This document shows positions 41,779 through 49,074 of a stretch of 63,899 nucleotides of DNA, piece by piece (position 1 is the first letter of the stretch; each line of letters starts with the position of its first letter). The position numbers were made by a program, and so were the translations under genes. The notes beneath the pieces were generated by a model, which was not told the DNA's origin, made no database searches, and saw only the letters and a list, made by a program, of their open reading frames with translations. Origin of the DNA: Agromyces bracchium. Its GTDB lineage: Bacteria; Actinomycetota; Actinomycetes; Actinomycetales; Microbacteriaceae. The DNA is taken from NCBI RefSeq assembly GCF_009709675.1, contig NZ_WMLB01000045.1:1-63899 (forward strand). The letters run 5' to 3'.

Positions 41779-41949
41779 GGTCTCGATACGGGCGCTGCGC
41801 GTCCTACTCGACGACCGAGCAGGCAGGTCTCGATACGGGCGCTTCGCGTCCTACTCGACCACCGGGCGGGCAGGTCTCGATACGGGCGCTTCGCGTCCTA
41901 CTCGACCACCGGAAACGATACGGGCGCTGCGCGCCCTACTCGACCACCG
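41779..41949. repeat. tandem array of the 39-bp hairpin repeat (B3, four copies)
   Basis: Copies start at 41779, 41826 and 41873 (each 39 bp, 47-bp period), with a truncated fourth from about 41916. The unit is GGTCTCGATACGGGCGCTTC followed by GCGTCCTACTCGACCACCG; it can fold on itself. The array fills the space between the convergent DUF998 and fprA genes and may act as a bidirectional terminator. Confidence 0.85.
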
Positions 41950-41964
41950 AGGAACGAGGGCGGG

Positions 41965-43344
41965 TCAGACCTCGCCCCGCGAGATCGTCACCATCTCGTC
42001 GCGTGGCACGACCTTGATGCGCGTGCGCTCCTCGGCGGAGCCGAGGGCGAGCTCGTGCTCGTCGAGGCGGTGCCATCCGTCGAGGTCGGTCCACTGGATG
42101 CCGCGGGCCTCGAGCATCTCGATCACGGACTCCTCCGACGGCGACTCGGGCCGCCACCAGTTGCCGAGGTCGTTGATGAGGTGCTTGATCGTCTCCATGG
42201 CGTCGGACTTCGTGTGGCCGATGAGGCCGACGGGGCCGCGCTTGATCCAGCCGGTCGCGTAGACGCCGTACATCTGGCGCGACTGTCCGGTCTCCTTGTC
42301 GCGCATCAGCACCTGGCCCTCGTGGTTCGGGATGACGCCGAACTTCTTGTCGAAGGGGATGCCCGGCAGCGGCGAACCGAAGTAGCCGACCGCGCGGTAG
42401 AGCGCCTGGATCGGGATCTCGCGGATCTCGCCGGTGCCCACGACCCCGCCCTCGCCGTCGGGCGCGGTGCGCTCGTAGCGCAGCGCCGCCACGTGCCCCG
42501 ACTCGTCGCCGACGACCTCGAGCGGCTTGGCGAAGAAGTGCAGGTGCAGACGACGTGACGCCTGTCCGGTTTCGCGCTGGCGCCACTGCTGCAGCACCTT
42601 GTCGATCACGAAGACCTGCTTGTTGCCCGCGACGGCCGCGCGCGCGGCGTCGTCGTAGTCGAAGTCCTCGTCGTAGACGATCATGTCGACGTCGCGCAGC
42701 TCGCCGAGTTCGCGGAGCTCGAGCGGCGTAAATTTTACGGACGTCGGGCCGCGCCGACCGAACACGTGCACGTCCGTCACGGGAGAGCGCGAAAGCCCCT
42801 CGTACACGTTCGCCGGGATCTCGGTCGGCAGCAGGTCCTCCGCGTGCTTCGCGAGCATGCGGGCCGCGTCGAGCGCCACGTTGCCGTTGCCGATGACGCC
42901 GACCGACTGCGCGTCGAGCGGCCACTCGCGCGGGTAATCGGGGTGCCCGTCGTACCAGCTGACGAAGTCGGCCGCGCCGTACGAACCCTCGAGCTCGACG
43001 CCCGGGATGTGCAGGTCGGCATCCTTCACCGCGCCCGTCGCGAAGATCACCGCGTTGTAGTGCTTCTTCAGGTCGGCGAGCGTGATGTCCTCGCCGAAGC
43101 GCACGTTGCCGAAGATGCGGATGTCGCCGCGATCGAGCACCTCGCGGAGCGCCGTGATGATCCCCTTGATGCGCGGATGGTCGGGCGCGACGCCGTAGCG
43201 GACGAGCCCGTAGGGCGCCGGGAGGTGATCGAACAGGTCGATCGAGACGTCGAAGTTCCGCTCCGACTTCAGCAGGATGTCGGCGGCGTAGATGCCGGCC
43301 GGGCCGGCGCCCACGATGGCCAGGCGCAGCTTGTTCCTCGTCAC
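41965..43344 (-). CDS. fprA: Ferredoxin/adrenodoxin-type NADP+ reductase (FprA-like)
   Basis: This 459-residue flavoprotein has the FAD site LAIVGAGPAGIYAADILLKS, the family motif FDHLPAPYGLVRYGVAPDHP, an NADP site VGVIGNGNVALDAARML, and a C-terminal YATGWIKRGPVGLIGHTKSD. It transfers electrons between NADPH and ferredoxins or flavodoxins. AGGAGG precedes the GTG. The gene ends against the repeat array and heads the region of menaquinone genes on the same strand. Confidence 0.93.
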   Translation of the reverse strand: MTRNKLRLAIVGAGPAGIYAADILLKSERNFDVSIDLFDHLPAPYGLVRYGVAPDHPRIKGIITALREVLDRGDIRIFGNVRFGEDITLADLKKHYNAVIFATGAVKDADLHIPGVELEGSYGAADFVSWYDGHPDYPREWPLDAQSVGVIGNGNVALDAARMLAKHAEDLLPTEIPANVYEGLSRSPVTDVHVFGRRGPTSVKFTPLELRELGELRDVDMIVYDEDFDYDDAARAAVAGNKQVFVIDKVLQQWRQRETGQASRRLHLHFFAKPLEVVGDESGHVAALRYERTAPDGEGGVVGTGEIREIPIQALYRAVGYFGSPLPGIPFDKKFGVIPNHEGQVLMRDKETGQSRQMYGVYATGWIKRGPVGLIGHTKSDAMETIKHLINDLGNWWRPESPSEESVIEMLEARGIQWTDLDGWHRLDEHELALGSAEERTRIKVVPRDEMVTISRGEV

Positions 43345-43408
43345 CGGTCGGGTCCTCCTGTCGTCTCGGGCGTTGTCGTCTCGGGGCTCGTCGTCTCGGG
43401 AGCCGGGC

Positions 43409-44527
43409 TCAACTCGAACGCTCCACGATGGTGTCGGCGAAGCGCGTCAGCGCCTTCTTCACGCTGCCCTCGGGCACCGGTGCAAGCGCCTCGACGGCCT
43501 CGCGCGCCCAGCGGTGGGCCTCGGCGAGCGTCGCGCGCGTCGCCTCGTGCTCGCGCAGCTCGTCGACGAGTGCGTCGACCGTCGCGCGCGACGGCACGAT
43601 GCGGGCCGCGAGCGTGTTCGTGTCGAACGGGTCGCCCGCCTCGTCGGCCGGCGCGGGCAGCACGTCGCGACGGATCCGGTCGAGCAGGTCGGCCGACGAG
43701 GCATCCGTCTTCGCCAGGTCTTGCAGCCGCAGCAGCGGCAGCGTCACGACGCCCGCGCGCAGGTCTGTGCCGGGAACCTTGCCCGTCTCCTCGGGCTGCG
43801 GCGAGAGGTCGATCACGTCGTCGATGAGCTGGAACGCGACGCCGATCTTCTCGCCGAACTCGATGATCGGCGCCTCGAGCGCCGGGTCGGCGTTGCCGAA
43901 GATGATGCCCGACTGCGCGGCCGCCGCGATGAGCGACCCCGTCTTGTCGGCGAGCACCTGGATGTAGTGCTCGATCGGGTCCTCGTCGGGGTCTGGCCCG
44001 ACGGTCTCGTTGAGCTGGCCCAGCACGAGGCGCTCGAACGTGTCGGCCTGCATGCGGATCGCGCGCTCCCCGAGCTTCGCCATGAGCTGGCTCGCCCGTG
44101 CGAACAGCAGGTCGCCCGTCAGGATCGCGACCGAGTTGCCCCACACCGTCTGCGCGCTCGGCACGCCGCGTCGGCGCTCCGACTCGTCCATGACGTCGTC
44201 GTGGTACAGCGAACCGAGGTGCGTGATCTCGATGGCCATGGCCGCCGTCACGACGTCGTCGACCGAGCCGTCGCCGAGCTGCGCGGTGAGCAGCGTCAGC
44301 ATCGGGCGCACGCGCTTGCCGCCCGCCTCGAGCAGGTAGCGGCTCGTGACATCCGCCACCGCGTCCGCGAAGCGGACCTGCTCGACGAGCCCCGCCTCGA
44401 CGCGCTCGAGCCCGTCGTCGATGGCCCGGGCCATGGCTCGATCGGCCGCGGAGGCGAACACCCGCTCGCTGAGGCCGAGGTTGGCCGCGAGCGAGGAGGC
44501 GCGACGGACCGTGTGGCTCGGATTCAC
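43409..44527 (-). CDS. Polyprenyl diphosphate synthase (long-chain, trans)
   Basis: This 372-residue enzyme condenses isopentenyl units to the menaquinone side chain. Both Asp-rich motifs are seen: LYHDDVMDESERRRGVPSAQ (first, DDxxD) and FQLIDDVIDLSPQ (second). GGKRVRPMLTLLTA is the conserved K-R region. Its position between fprA and menG supports side-chain supply for menaquinone. The GTG lies seven bases from TAGGCT, predicting a leaderless message. Confidence 0.92.
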   Translation of the reverse strand: MNPSHTVRRASSLAANLGLSERVFASAADRAMARAIDDGLERVEAGLVEQVRFADAVADVTSRYLLEAGGKRVRPMLTLLTAQLGDGSVDDVVTAAMAIEITHLGSLYHDDVMDESERRRGVPSAQTVWGNSVAILTGDLLFARASQLMAKLGERAIRMQADTFERLVLGQLNETVGPDPDEDPIEHYIQVLADKTGSLIAAAAQSGIIFGNADPALEAPIIEFGEKIGVAFQLIDDVIDLSPQPEETGKVPGTDLRAGVVTLPLLRLQDLAKTDASSADLLDRIRRDVLPAPADEAGDPFDTNTLAARIVPSRATVDALVDELREHEATRATLAEAHRWAREAVEALAPVPEGSVKKALTRFADTIVERSS

Positions 44528-44534
44528 GAGCCCC

Positions 44535-44540
44535 AGCCTA
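44535..44540 (-). promoter_or_regulatory. -10 box of a leaderless promoter (polyprenyl diphosphate synthase)
   Basis: TAGGCT on the minus strand, seven bases before the GTG at 44527. Confidence 0.45.
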
Positions 44541-44628
44541 CCGAGAGGCAGCCGAGCGGATGCTGCGAGCTTGTCGAACGCGCCGACTCCGACGCTCCAC
44601 GGCGGCGGGTCCCGGTACGGTCTGCCGA

Positions 44629-44717
44629 GGTCTCGATACGGGCGCTTCGCGTCCTACTCGACCACCGACGCGACCACCCGCGGGTCTCGATGCGGGCGCT
44701 TCGCGTCCTACTCGACC
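44629..44717. repeat. 39-bp hairpin repeat, two copies B4
   Basis: One full copy (44629-44667) and a second (44683-44717) lie between menG and the polyprenyl synthase gene. The second overlaps the menG 3' end: the last codons GTC GAG and the TAG stop of menG are repeat sequence. Confidence 0.8.
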
Positions 44718-45427
44718 GGCGCGGTCAGCGGCTTGCGCGCCCGGTGCAGCGCGACGATGCCCGCCGTGAGGTTGCGCCACGCGACATCCGCCCACCCCGC
44801 CTCGCGGATCCAGCCCGCGAGCGTCGGCTGGTCGGGCCAGGCGTTGATCGACTCGTTGAGGTAGTCGTACGCGTCGTCGTTCGAGCTCGACAGCTTCACG
44901 AGCGGCGGCATGACGACCTTCTGGTAGAAGTCGTAGCCCGCGCGCACGACGCCGACCGGAGGGTGCGAGAACTCGCACACCACGAGGCGCCCGCCGGGCT
45001 TCGTCACTCGCAGGAACTCCGCGAGCGCGACCTTCGGCTCCTTCACGTTGCGCAGGCCGAACGAGATCGTGACCGCGTCGAACTCGGCGTCGCCGAACGG
45101 CAGCTTCATCGCGTCGGCCTCGACGAACACGAGGTTCGGCACGTGCGCCTGGCGGCGGCGGCCGACCTCGATCATGCCCGGCGAGAAGTCGGCGGCCACG
45201 ACGCTCGCACCCGACTTCGCGAGGCTCGCGCTCGAGGTGCCCGTGCCCGCGGCGACGTCGAGGATCCGCTCGCCCGGCTTCGGCGCGACCGCCTTCGTCG
45301 TGGCGACGCGCCACAGCGCGGCGTTGCCGACCGACAGCACCGCGTTGGTGCGGTCGTAGCGCGCCGCGACCCGGTCGAACATCGCCGAGACGTCACGGGG
45401 GTCCTTGCCGAGGTCTGCGCGCGTCAT
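44708..45427 (-). CDS. menG: Demethylmenaquinone methyltransferase
   Basis: This 239-residue SAM-dependent enzyme performs the last step of menaquinone synthesis. It shows FDRVAARYDRTNAVLSVGNA, the SAM site LDVAAGTGTSSASLAKSG, TISFGLRNVKEPKVALAEFL and the family end VAWRNLTAGIVALHRARKP. The ATG at 45427 lies seven bases from TAGACT, so the message is probably leaderless; the in-frame upstream extension is not family-like. Its final codons come from the 39-bp repeat. Confidence 0.95.
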   Translation of the reverse strand: MTRADLGKDPRDVSAMFDRVAARYDRTNAVLSVGNAALWRVATTKAVAPKPGERILDVAAGTGTSSASLAKSGASVVAADFSPGMIEVGRRRQAHVPNLVFVEADAMKLPFGDAEFDAVTISFGLRNVKEPKVALAEFLRVTKPGGRLVVCEFSHPPVGVVRAGYDFYQKVVMPPLVKLSSSNDDAYDYLNESINAWPDQPTLAGWIREAGWADVAWRNLTAGIVALHRARKPLTAPVE

Positions 45428-45434
45428 GCCTGCG

Positions 45435-45440
45435 AGTCTA
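45435..45440 (-). promoter_or_regulatory. -10 box of a leaderless promoter (menG)
   Basis: TAGACT on the minus strand, seven bases before the ATG at 45427. Confidence 0.5.
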
Positions 45441-45545
45441 CGGTCGCCCGGCTGGGCGGCCCCGGTGAGGTGTGCCGGCCTGCGCCGGTTCGCCCGCCGC
45501 CTCCCCGCCCGCCCCCGCCCCGGCCGTCGTGCTCGCCCCCGCGAA

Positions 45546-45609
45546 GTTCGCAGGACCTGACGCCCCATCCCCCCGCATACGAACCTATGGCGCGGCTCAT
45601 CCTGCGAAT
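45546..45609. repeat. 64-bp inverted-repeat element, copy A4
   Basis: Left arm GTTCGCAGGACCTG, right arm CTCATCCTGCGAAT, total 64 bp. The interior differs from that of copy A5 at only a handful of positions, so these two are a recent duplication, including the flanking CCCGCGAA on the left and GGAACGAG on the right. Confidence 0.8.
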
Positions 45610-45672
45610 GGAACGAGCGGATGCCGCGTCACCGCACCGACCCACCACCCTCGCCGCCCTCGCCCCCGCGAA

Positions 45673-45736
45673 GTTCGCAGGACCAGACGCTCCATCCCCT
45701 CGCATACGAACCCATCGCGCGGCTCATCCTGCGAAC
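45673..45736. repeat. 64-bp inverted-repeat element, copy A5
   Basis: Left arm GTTCGCAGGACCAG, right arm CTCATCCTGCGAAC, total 64 bp. It is the near-identical partner of copy A4. Confidence 0.8.
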
Positions 45737-45854
45737 GGAACGAGCGGATGCCGCGGCCGGCGGCGGCCGGCCGAACCTGAGAGTTTCCATGCATCGGGAT
45801 GGAACTGCGGCCGGACGGCGTTGAATCGAGGTGGACGGCGCGGATGCGCCATCC

Positions 45855-45889
45855 GCTCGAAGCTCGAAGCTCGAAGTTCGAAGCTCGAA
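45855..45889. repeat. five tandem 7-bp repeats (GCTCGAA)
   Basis: GCTCGAA occurs five times in a row, with one variant (GTTCGAA) at the fourth position, 27 bases before the DUF427 start. The repeats overlap the expected promoter region, so copy-number change could alter expression. Confidence 0.85.
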
Positions 45890-45915
45890 ACGCACGTAGG
45901 AAGGAACTGCTGGGC

Positions 45916-46200
45916 ATGAAGGCGATCTGGAACGGCACGGTCATCGCGGAGTCCGACGACACCGTCGTGGTGGAGGGCAACCACTACTTCCCGCGTGAGG
46001 CGATCCGCCCGGAGTACTTCGTCGCCAGCGACAACCGCACCGTGTGCCACTGGAAGGGCACCGCGAACTACTTCCACGTCGAGGTCGACGGGCAGCGCAA
46101 CCCGAACGCCGCCTGGACGTACAACACCCCGTCCGACGCCGCCGCGGAGATCCGCGAGCACGTCGCCTTCTGGCACGGCGTCGACGTCGTCCCGGCCTGA
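45916..46200 (+). CDS. DUF427 domain protein
   Basis: The 94-residue protein spans the whole DUF427 domain: MKAIWNGTVIAESDDTVVVE, NHYFPREAIRPEYFVASDNR, TVCHWKGTANYFHVEVDG and AAWTYNTPSDAAAEIREHVA. This small beta-barrel family is widespread in bacteria and its function is unknown. GGAAGGAAC lies close before the ATG at 45916. Confidence 0.9.
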   Translation: MKAIWNGTVIAESDDTVVVEGNHYFPREAIRPEYFVASDNRTVCHWKGTANYFHVEVDGQRNPNAAWTYNTPSDAAAEIREHVAFWHGVDVVPA

Positions 46201-46296
46201 GGCCGCGAACCTGGACGTCCGCGGCCGACCGCGAGGCGCGGCCCGCGGCCGGCCGCCCCGACAGACCCGCGTGAATCGCCCGTGCACCCTCCGGCG

Positions 46297-46302
46297 TAGG
46301 CT
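46297..46302 (+). promoter_or_regulatory. -10 box of a leaderless promoter (menF)
   Basis: TAGGCT lies six bases before the GTG at 46309, with no ribosome-binding site. Confidence 0.5.
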
Positions 46303-46308
46303 GGTCCG

Positions 46309-47613
46309 GTGACGCGAACGGATGCCGCGGCGCCTCCCGCCGCCGACACGAGGTTGCGCGTTCGCACCGTCGCGGTCGACGAGACCGCGCCGCTCGTGCC
46401 GCGTCTCGACCCGCGGCATCCGCTGCTCTGGATGCGTCGCGGCGAGGGCATCATCGGCCTCGGCGAGGTGCTCCGCATCGAGACGCACGGGCCCGATCGG
46501 GTGGCCGACGCCGCCCGCGAGTGGCAGCGCGTCGCCGCGAACGCCGACGTCGACGACCGCGTCGGGCTCCCCGGCAGCGGCCTCGTCGCGTTCGGCGCGA
46601 TCGCGTTCGCCGACGAATCGGCGGCGACGAGCGTGCTGGTCGTGCCCGAGATCGTGCTCGGCCGCCGCGAGGGGCGCGCGTGGGTCACCCGGATCGAGCT
46701 CGTCGACGAGGCATCCGCCGCGCCGCCCGCACCGGTCGAACTGCCCGCGCCCGCGCCGAAGCGCGACGTACCGCGCGTGCGCTTCGCGCCAGGGACGATG
46801 CCGCCCGAGGCATACACCGACGCCGTCGGCGAGGCCGTGCGCCGCATCGACGACGGACGCTTCGAGAAGGTCGTGCTCGCCCGCGAGATCGTCGGCACGC
46901 TGCACGAGGACGCCGGGCTGCGCGCAGCACTCGCGAAGCTCGCCGACGACTACCCCGACACCTGGGTGTTCGCGGTCGACGGCCTCATCGGCGCGAGCCC
47001 CGAGACGCTCGTGCGCGTCGACCACGGAACGGTCTCGGCACGCGTGCTCGCCGGCACGGCGTCACGCGGACGGGACGCGGCATCCGATCGCGCGCAGGCC
47101 GCGCGCCTCGCGGCCTCGCACAAGGACCTCGCCGAGCACGCCCTCGCGGTCGAGAGCGCCGTCGCGACGCTCGCGCCGCACACCGCGCGGCTCGACGCGA
47201 GCCCCGAGCCGTTCACGCTGCAGCTGCCGAACCTCTGGCACCTCGCGACCGACCTCAAGGGCACGCTCGGCGACGGATCGAGCTCGCTCGACCTCGTGCG
47301 CGCGGTGCACCCGACGGCCGCGGTCGCAGGCACGCCCCGGGGCGTCGCGCTCGCGGCGATCGCCGAGCTCGAGGGCTTCGATCGCGGCCGCTACGCCGGC
47401 CCGGTCGGCTGGGTCGACGCCGACGGCGACGGCGAGTGGGCGATCGCGCTGCGCTGCGCGCAGGTGTCGACGGATGGCACGGTGCGCGCGTATGCCGGAT
47501 GCGGCATCGTCCACGACTCGGTGCCGGCCGACGAGCTCGCCGAGACCGACATGAAGTTCCGGCCGATCGTCGAGGCGTTCGGCGCGCCGCCGCCCTCGCC
47601 GCCCGTGCCGTAG
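46309..47613 (+). CDS. menF: Isochorismate synthase
   Basis: This 434-residue chorismate-binding enzyme converts chorismate to isochorismate, the first committed step to menaquinone. Conserved blocks are FEKVVLAREIVG, LAGTASRGRDA, LQLPNLWHLATDLKG, HPTAAVAGTPRGVAL, GRYAGPVGWVDADGDGEWAI and AGCGIVHDSVPADELAETD. A salicylate-type activity cannot be excluded from motifs, but the position beside menD, menA, menE, menB and menC favours MenF. The start is a GTG on a predicted leaderless message. Confidence 0.9.
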   Translation: MTRTDAAAPPAADTRLRVRTVAVDETAPLVPRLDPRHPLLWMRRGEGIIGLGEVLRIETHGPDRVADAAREWQRVAANADVDDRVGLPGSGLVAFGAIAFADESAATSVLVVPEIVLGRREGRAWVTRIELVDEASAAPPAPVELPAPAPKRDVPRVRFAPGTMPPEAYTDAVGEAVRRIDDGRFEKVVLAREIVGTLHEDAGLRAALAKLADDYPDTWVFAVDGLIGASPETLVRVDHGTVSARVLAGTASRGRDAASDRAQAARLAASHKDLAEHALAVESAVATLAPHTARLDASPEPFTLQLPNLWHLATDLKGTLGDGSSSLDLVRAVHPTAAVAGTPRGVALAAIAELEGFDRGRYAGPVGWVDADGDGEWAIALRCAQVSTDGTVRAYAGCGIVHDSVPADELAETDMKFRPIVEAFGAPPPSPPVP

Positions 47614-47682
47614 GCGGCGGGCGTCGGCCCGCCCGCGCGCCGCTCGCCCCGGCCGATCGCCGCGAGCCCCGGCCGCTCGACC

Positions 47683-47775
47683 CGGGTGCGCGCGCCGCTC
47701 GCCCCGGCCGCCCTCCCCGGCCGCTCGACCCGGGTGCGCGCGCCGCTCGCCCCGGGTGCGCGCGCCGCTCGCCCC
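47683..47775. repeat. three direct copies of a 23-bp GC-rich word
   Basis: Copies start at 47683, 47731 and 47753. Each reads CGGGTGCGCGCGCCGCTCGC followed by CCC. The last two adjoin. Confidence 0.65.
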
Positions 47776-48015
47776 GAGTGCGCGCTTTCGCGACGGGTGC
47801 GCGCCCCGGCCGCTCACCGCGAGCCCAGGGTGCCGCGCCCCGAGCCCCGAGTGCGCGCTTTCGCGACGGATGCGCGCCTCCCGACCCGCGCACTCGTCGC
47901 GAATCCGCGCAGTGGCTCGCGCCGGCTGCGCCGCATCCGTAGCGGTTCTGCGCACTCGCCGGGTCATCCGCGCGCAGCGTAGCGCCAGTCGCACGGCGGA
48001 TTCGGCGCGGAGGCT

Positions 48016-48055
48016 CGAATTCCTCATGTGCACGCGGCTGCACATGAGCGATTCG
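48016..48055. terminator. bidirectional terminator-like hairpin between menF and PPK2
   Basis: Seventeen-base arms with two mismatches (CGAATTCCTCATGTGCA on the left) surround CGCGGC. Convergent genes on both sides make a shared terminator likely. The CATGTG core resembles the terminator at 29164-29199. Confidence 0.6.
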
Positions 48056-48129
48056 GCACATGATCCCCGCTCGGCTCAGGCCGGCCGGATCCGCCGCCGC
48101 CCCGCGGCATCCGCCCGGCCCGCCCGCAC

Positions 48130-48987
48130 TCAGCCCGTCGCGAGCCGCGCCTTCTGCTCCTCGATGTCGTAGTCGGCGAGCGGCCAGTCGAGCTTCATGC
48201 CCTCGAGCGCGTCGATGAGCAGGTGCTGCACGGCGAGGCGGGCGTACCACTTGTGGTCGGCCGGCACGACGTACCAGGGCGCGTACGGCGTCGTCGTGCG
48301 GTCGAACACGACCTGGTAGGCCTCGCGGTACTTCGGCGCGAGCATCCGCTCGTCGATGTCGCCCGGGTTGAACTTCCAGTGCTTGTCGCGGCGCGAGAGC
48401 CGCTTCAGCAGGCGCTTGCGCTGCTCGTCCATCGAGATGTGCAGCATGACCTTGATGATGGTGGTGCCGGATGCCGCGAGCTCGGCCTCGAACTCGTTGA
48501 TCGCGTCGTAGCGGCGCTCGATCTCCTCGGGCGGGGCGAGTTCTCGGACGCGGCCGATGAGCACGTCCTCGTAGTGCGACCGGTCGAACACGCCGATCAT
48601 GCCCGCCTCGGGCACCTCCTTGCGGATGCGCCAGAGGAAGTCGTGCGCGAGCTCCTCCTCGGTCGGCTTCTTGAACGTCGCGAGCTGCACGCCCTGCGGG
48701 TCGACCGCGCTCATGACGTGCTTGACGATGCCGCCCTTCCCGGCGGTGTCCATCGCCTGCAGCACGAGCAGGATGCGGCGCGGGTCGTCGCCCATCTGGT
48801 GCCCCGCGAACAGCTGCTCCTGCAGTCCTGCCAGGATCTCGGCCCCGACCGCGAGCGACTTCTCGGCCTCGCGCTTCTTTCCCTCGAACCCCGGCGCCGA
48901 ACCCGTGTCGACGTCGGCGAGCACGAAGTCCTGCCGCACCCGCAGCACGTCCATCGGATCGCTCGCCCAGTACTTCTCCAGCCCCAC
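48130..48987 (-). CDS. ppk2: Polyphosphate kinase 2 family protein
   Basis: This 285-residue PPK2 transfers phosphate between polyphosphate and nucleotides. The Walker A is DTAGKGGIVKHV, the Walker B/lid region FDRSHYEDVLIGRVR, and further blocks are RYDAINEFEAELAASGTTII and RRDKHWKFNPGDIDER. I chose the GTG at 48987 because GAGGGGAG precedes it; an ATG at 49032 would add 15 Arg/Gly-rich residues. The nucleotide preference (AMP, ADP or both) is not evident. It is not part of the menaquinone pathway despite its place among men genes. Confidence 0.9.
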   Translation of the reverse strand: MGLEKYWASDPMDVLRVRQDFVLADVDTGSAPGFEGKKREAEKSLAVGAEILAGLQEQLFAGHQMGDDPRRILLVLQAMDTAGKGGIVKHVMSAVDPQGVQLATFKKPTEEELAHDFLWRIRKEVPEAGMIGVFDRSHYEDVLIGRVRELAPPEEIERRYDAINEFEAELAASGTTIIKVMLHISMDEQRKRLLKRLSRRDKHWKFNPGDIDERMLAPKYREAYQVVFDRTTTPYAPWYVVPADHKWYARLAVQHLLIDALEGMKLDWPLADYDIEEQKARLATG

Positions 48988-49074
48988 GGCGCTCCCCTCA
49001 CGGCCGCGACGGCCGCGGCGCTCCCCCATCATCGAGTGCCGACGGATGCCACGGCAAGGGGTCGCGCGGCCCGC

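Larger units (their letters stand above)
45428..45915. other. divergent intergenic region between menG and the DUF427 gene
   Basis: These 488 bases hold the menG -10 box (45435-45440), two nearly identical 64-bp inverted-repeat elements (45546-45609 and 45673-45736) and a run of five 7-bp repeats (45855-45889). I see no gene. Confidence 0.65.
47614..48129. other. GC-extreme intergenic region with short repeats
   Basis: These 516 bases lie between the convergent menF and PPK2 genes. The first ~300 bases consist of repeated words: CGGGTGCGCGCGCCGCTCGC occurs three times between 47683 and 47775 and GAGTGCGCGCTTTCGCGACG twice. A strong hairpin lies at 48016-48055. Translations are Arg/Ala/Pro low-complexity and no gene is supported. 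Confidence 0.6.

Noticed and set aside
41779..41949. CRISPR-like array
   Set aside because: The units are 39 bp but the spacers are only 8 bp and similar to each other, no cas genes are present, and single copies occur elsewhere.
45546..45736. Integron attC sites
   Set aside because: The inverted-repeat elements have a size near that of attC, but no integrase, no R' GTTRRRY signature and no cassette-like gene arrangement is seen.
43292..45919. An 875-codon plus-strand frame over the polyprenyl synthase and menG genes
   Set aside because: It is antisense to genes with intact motifs and runs through repeats; the composition is low-complexity.
47686..47982. Open frame of 98 codons between menF and PPK2
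   Set aside because: It is made of short GC-rich repeats and translates to Arg/Ala/Pro runs, with no ribosome-binding site or domain.
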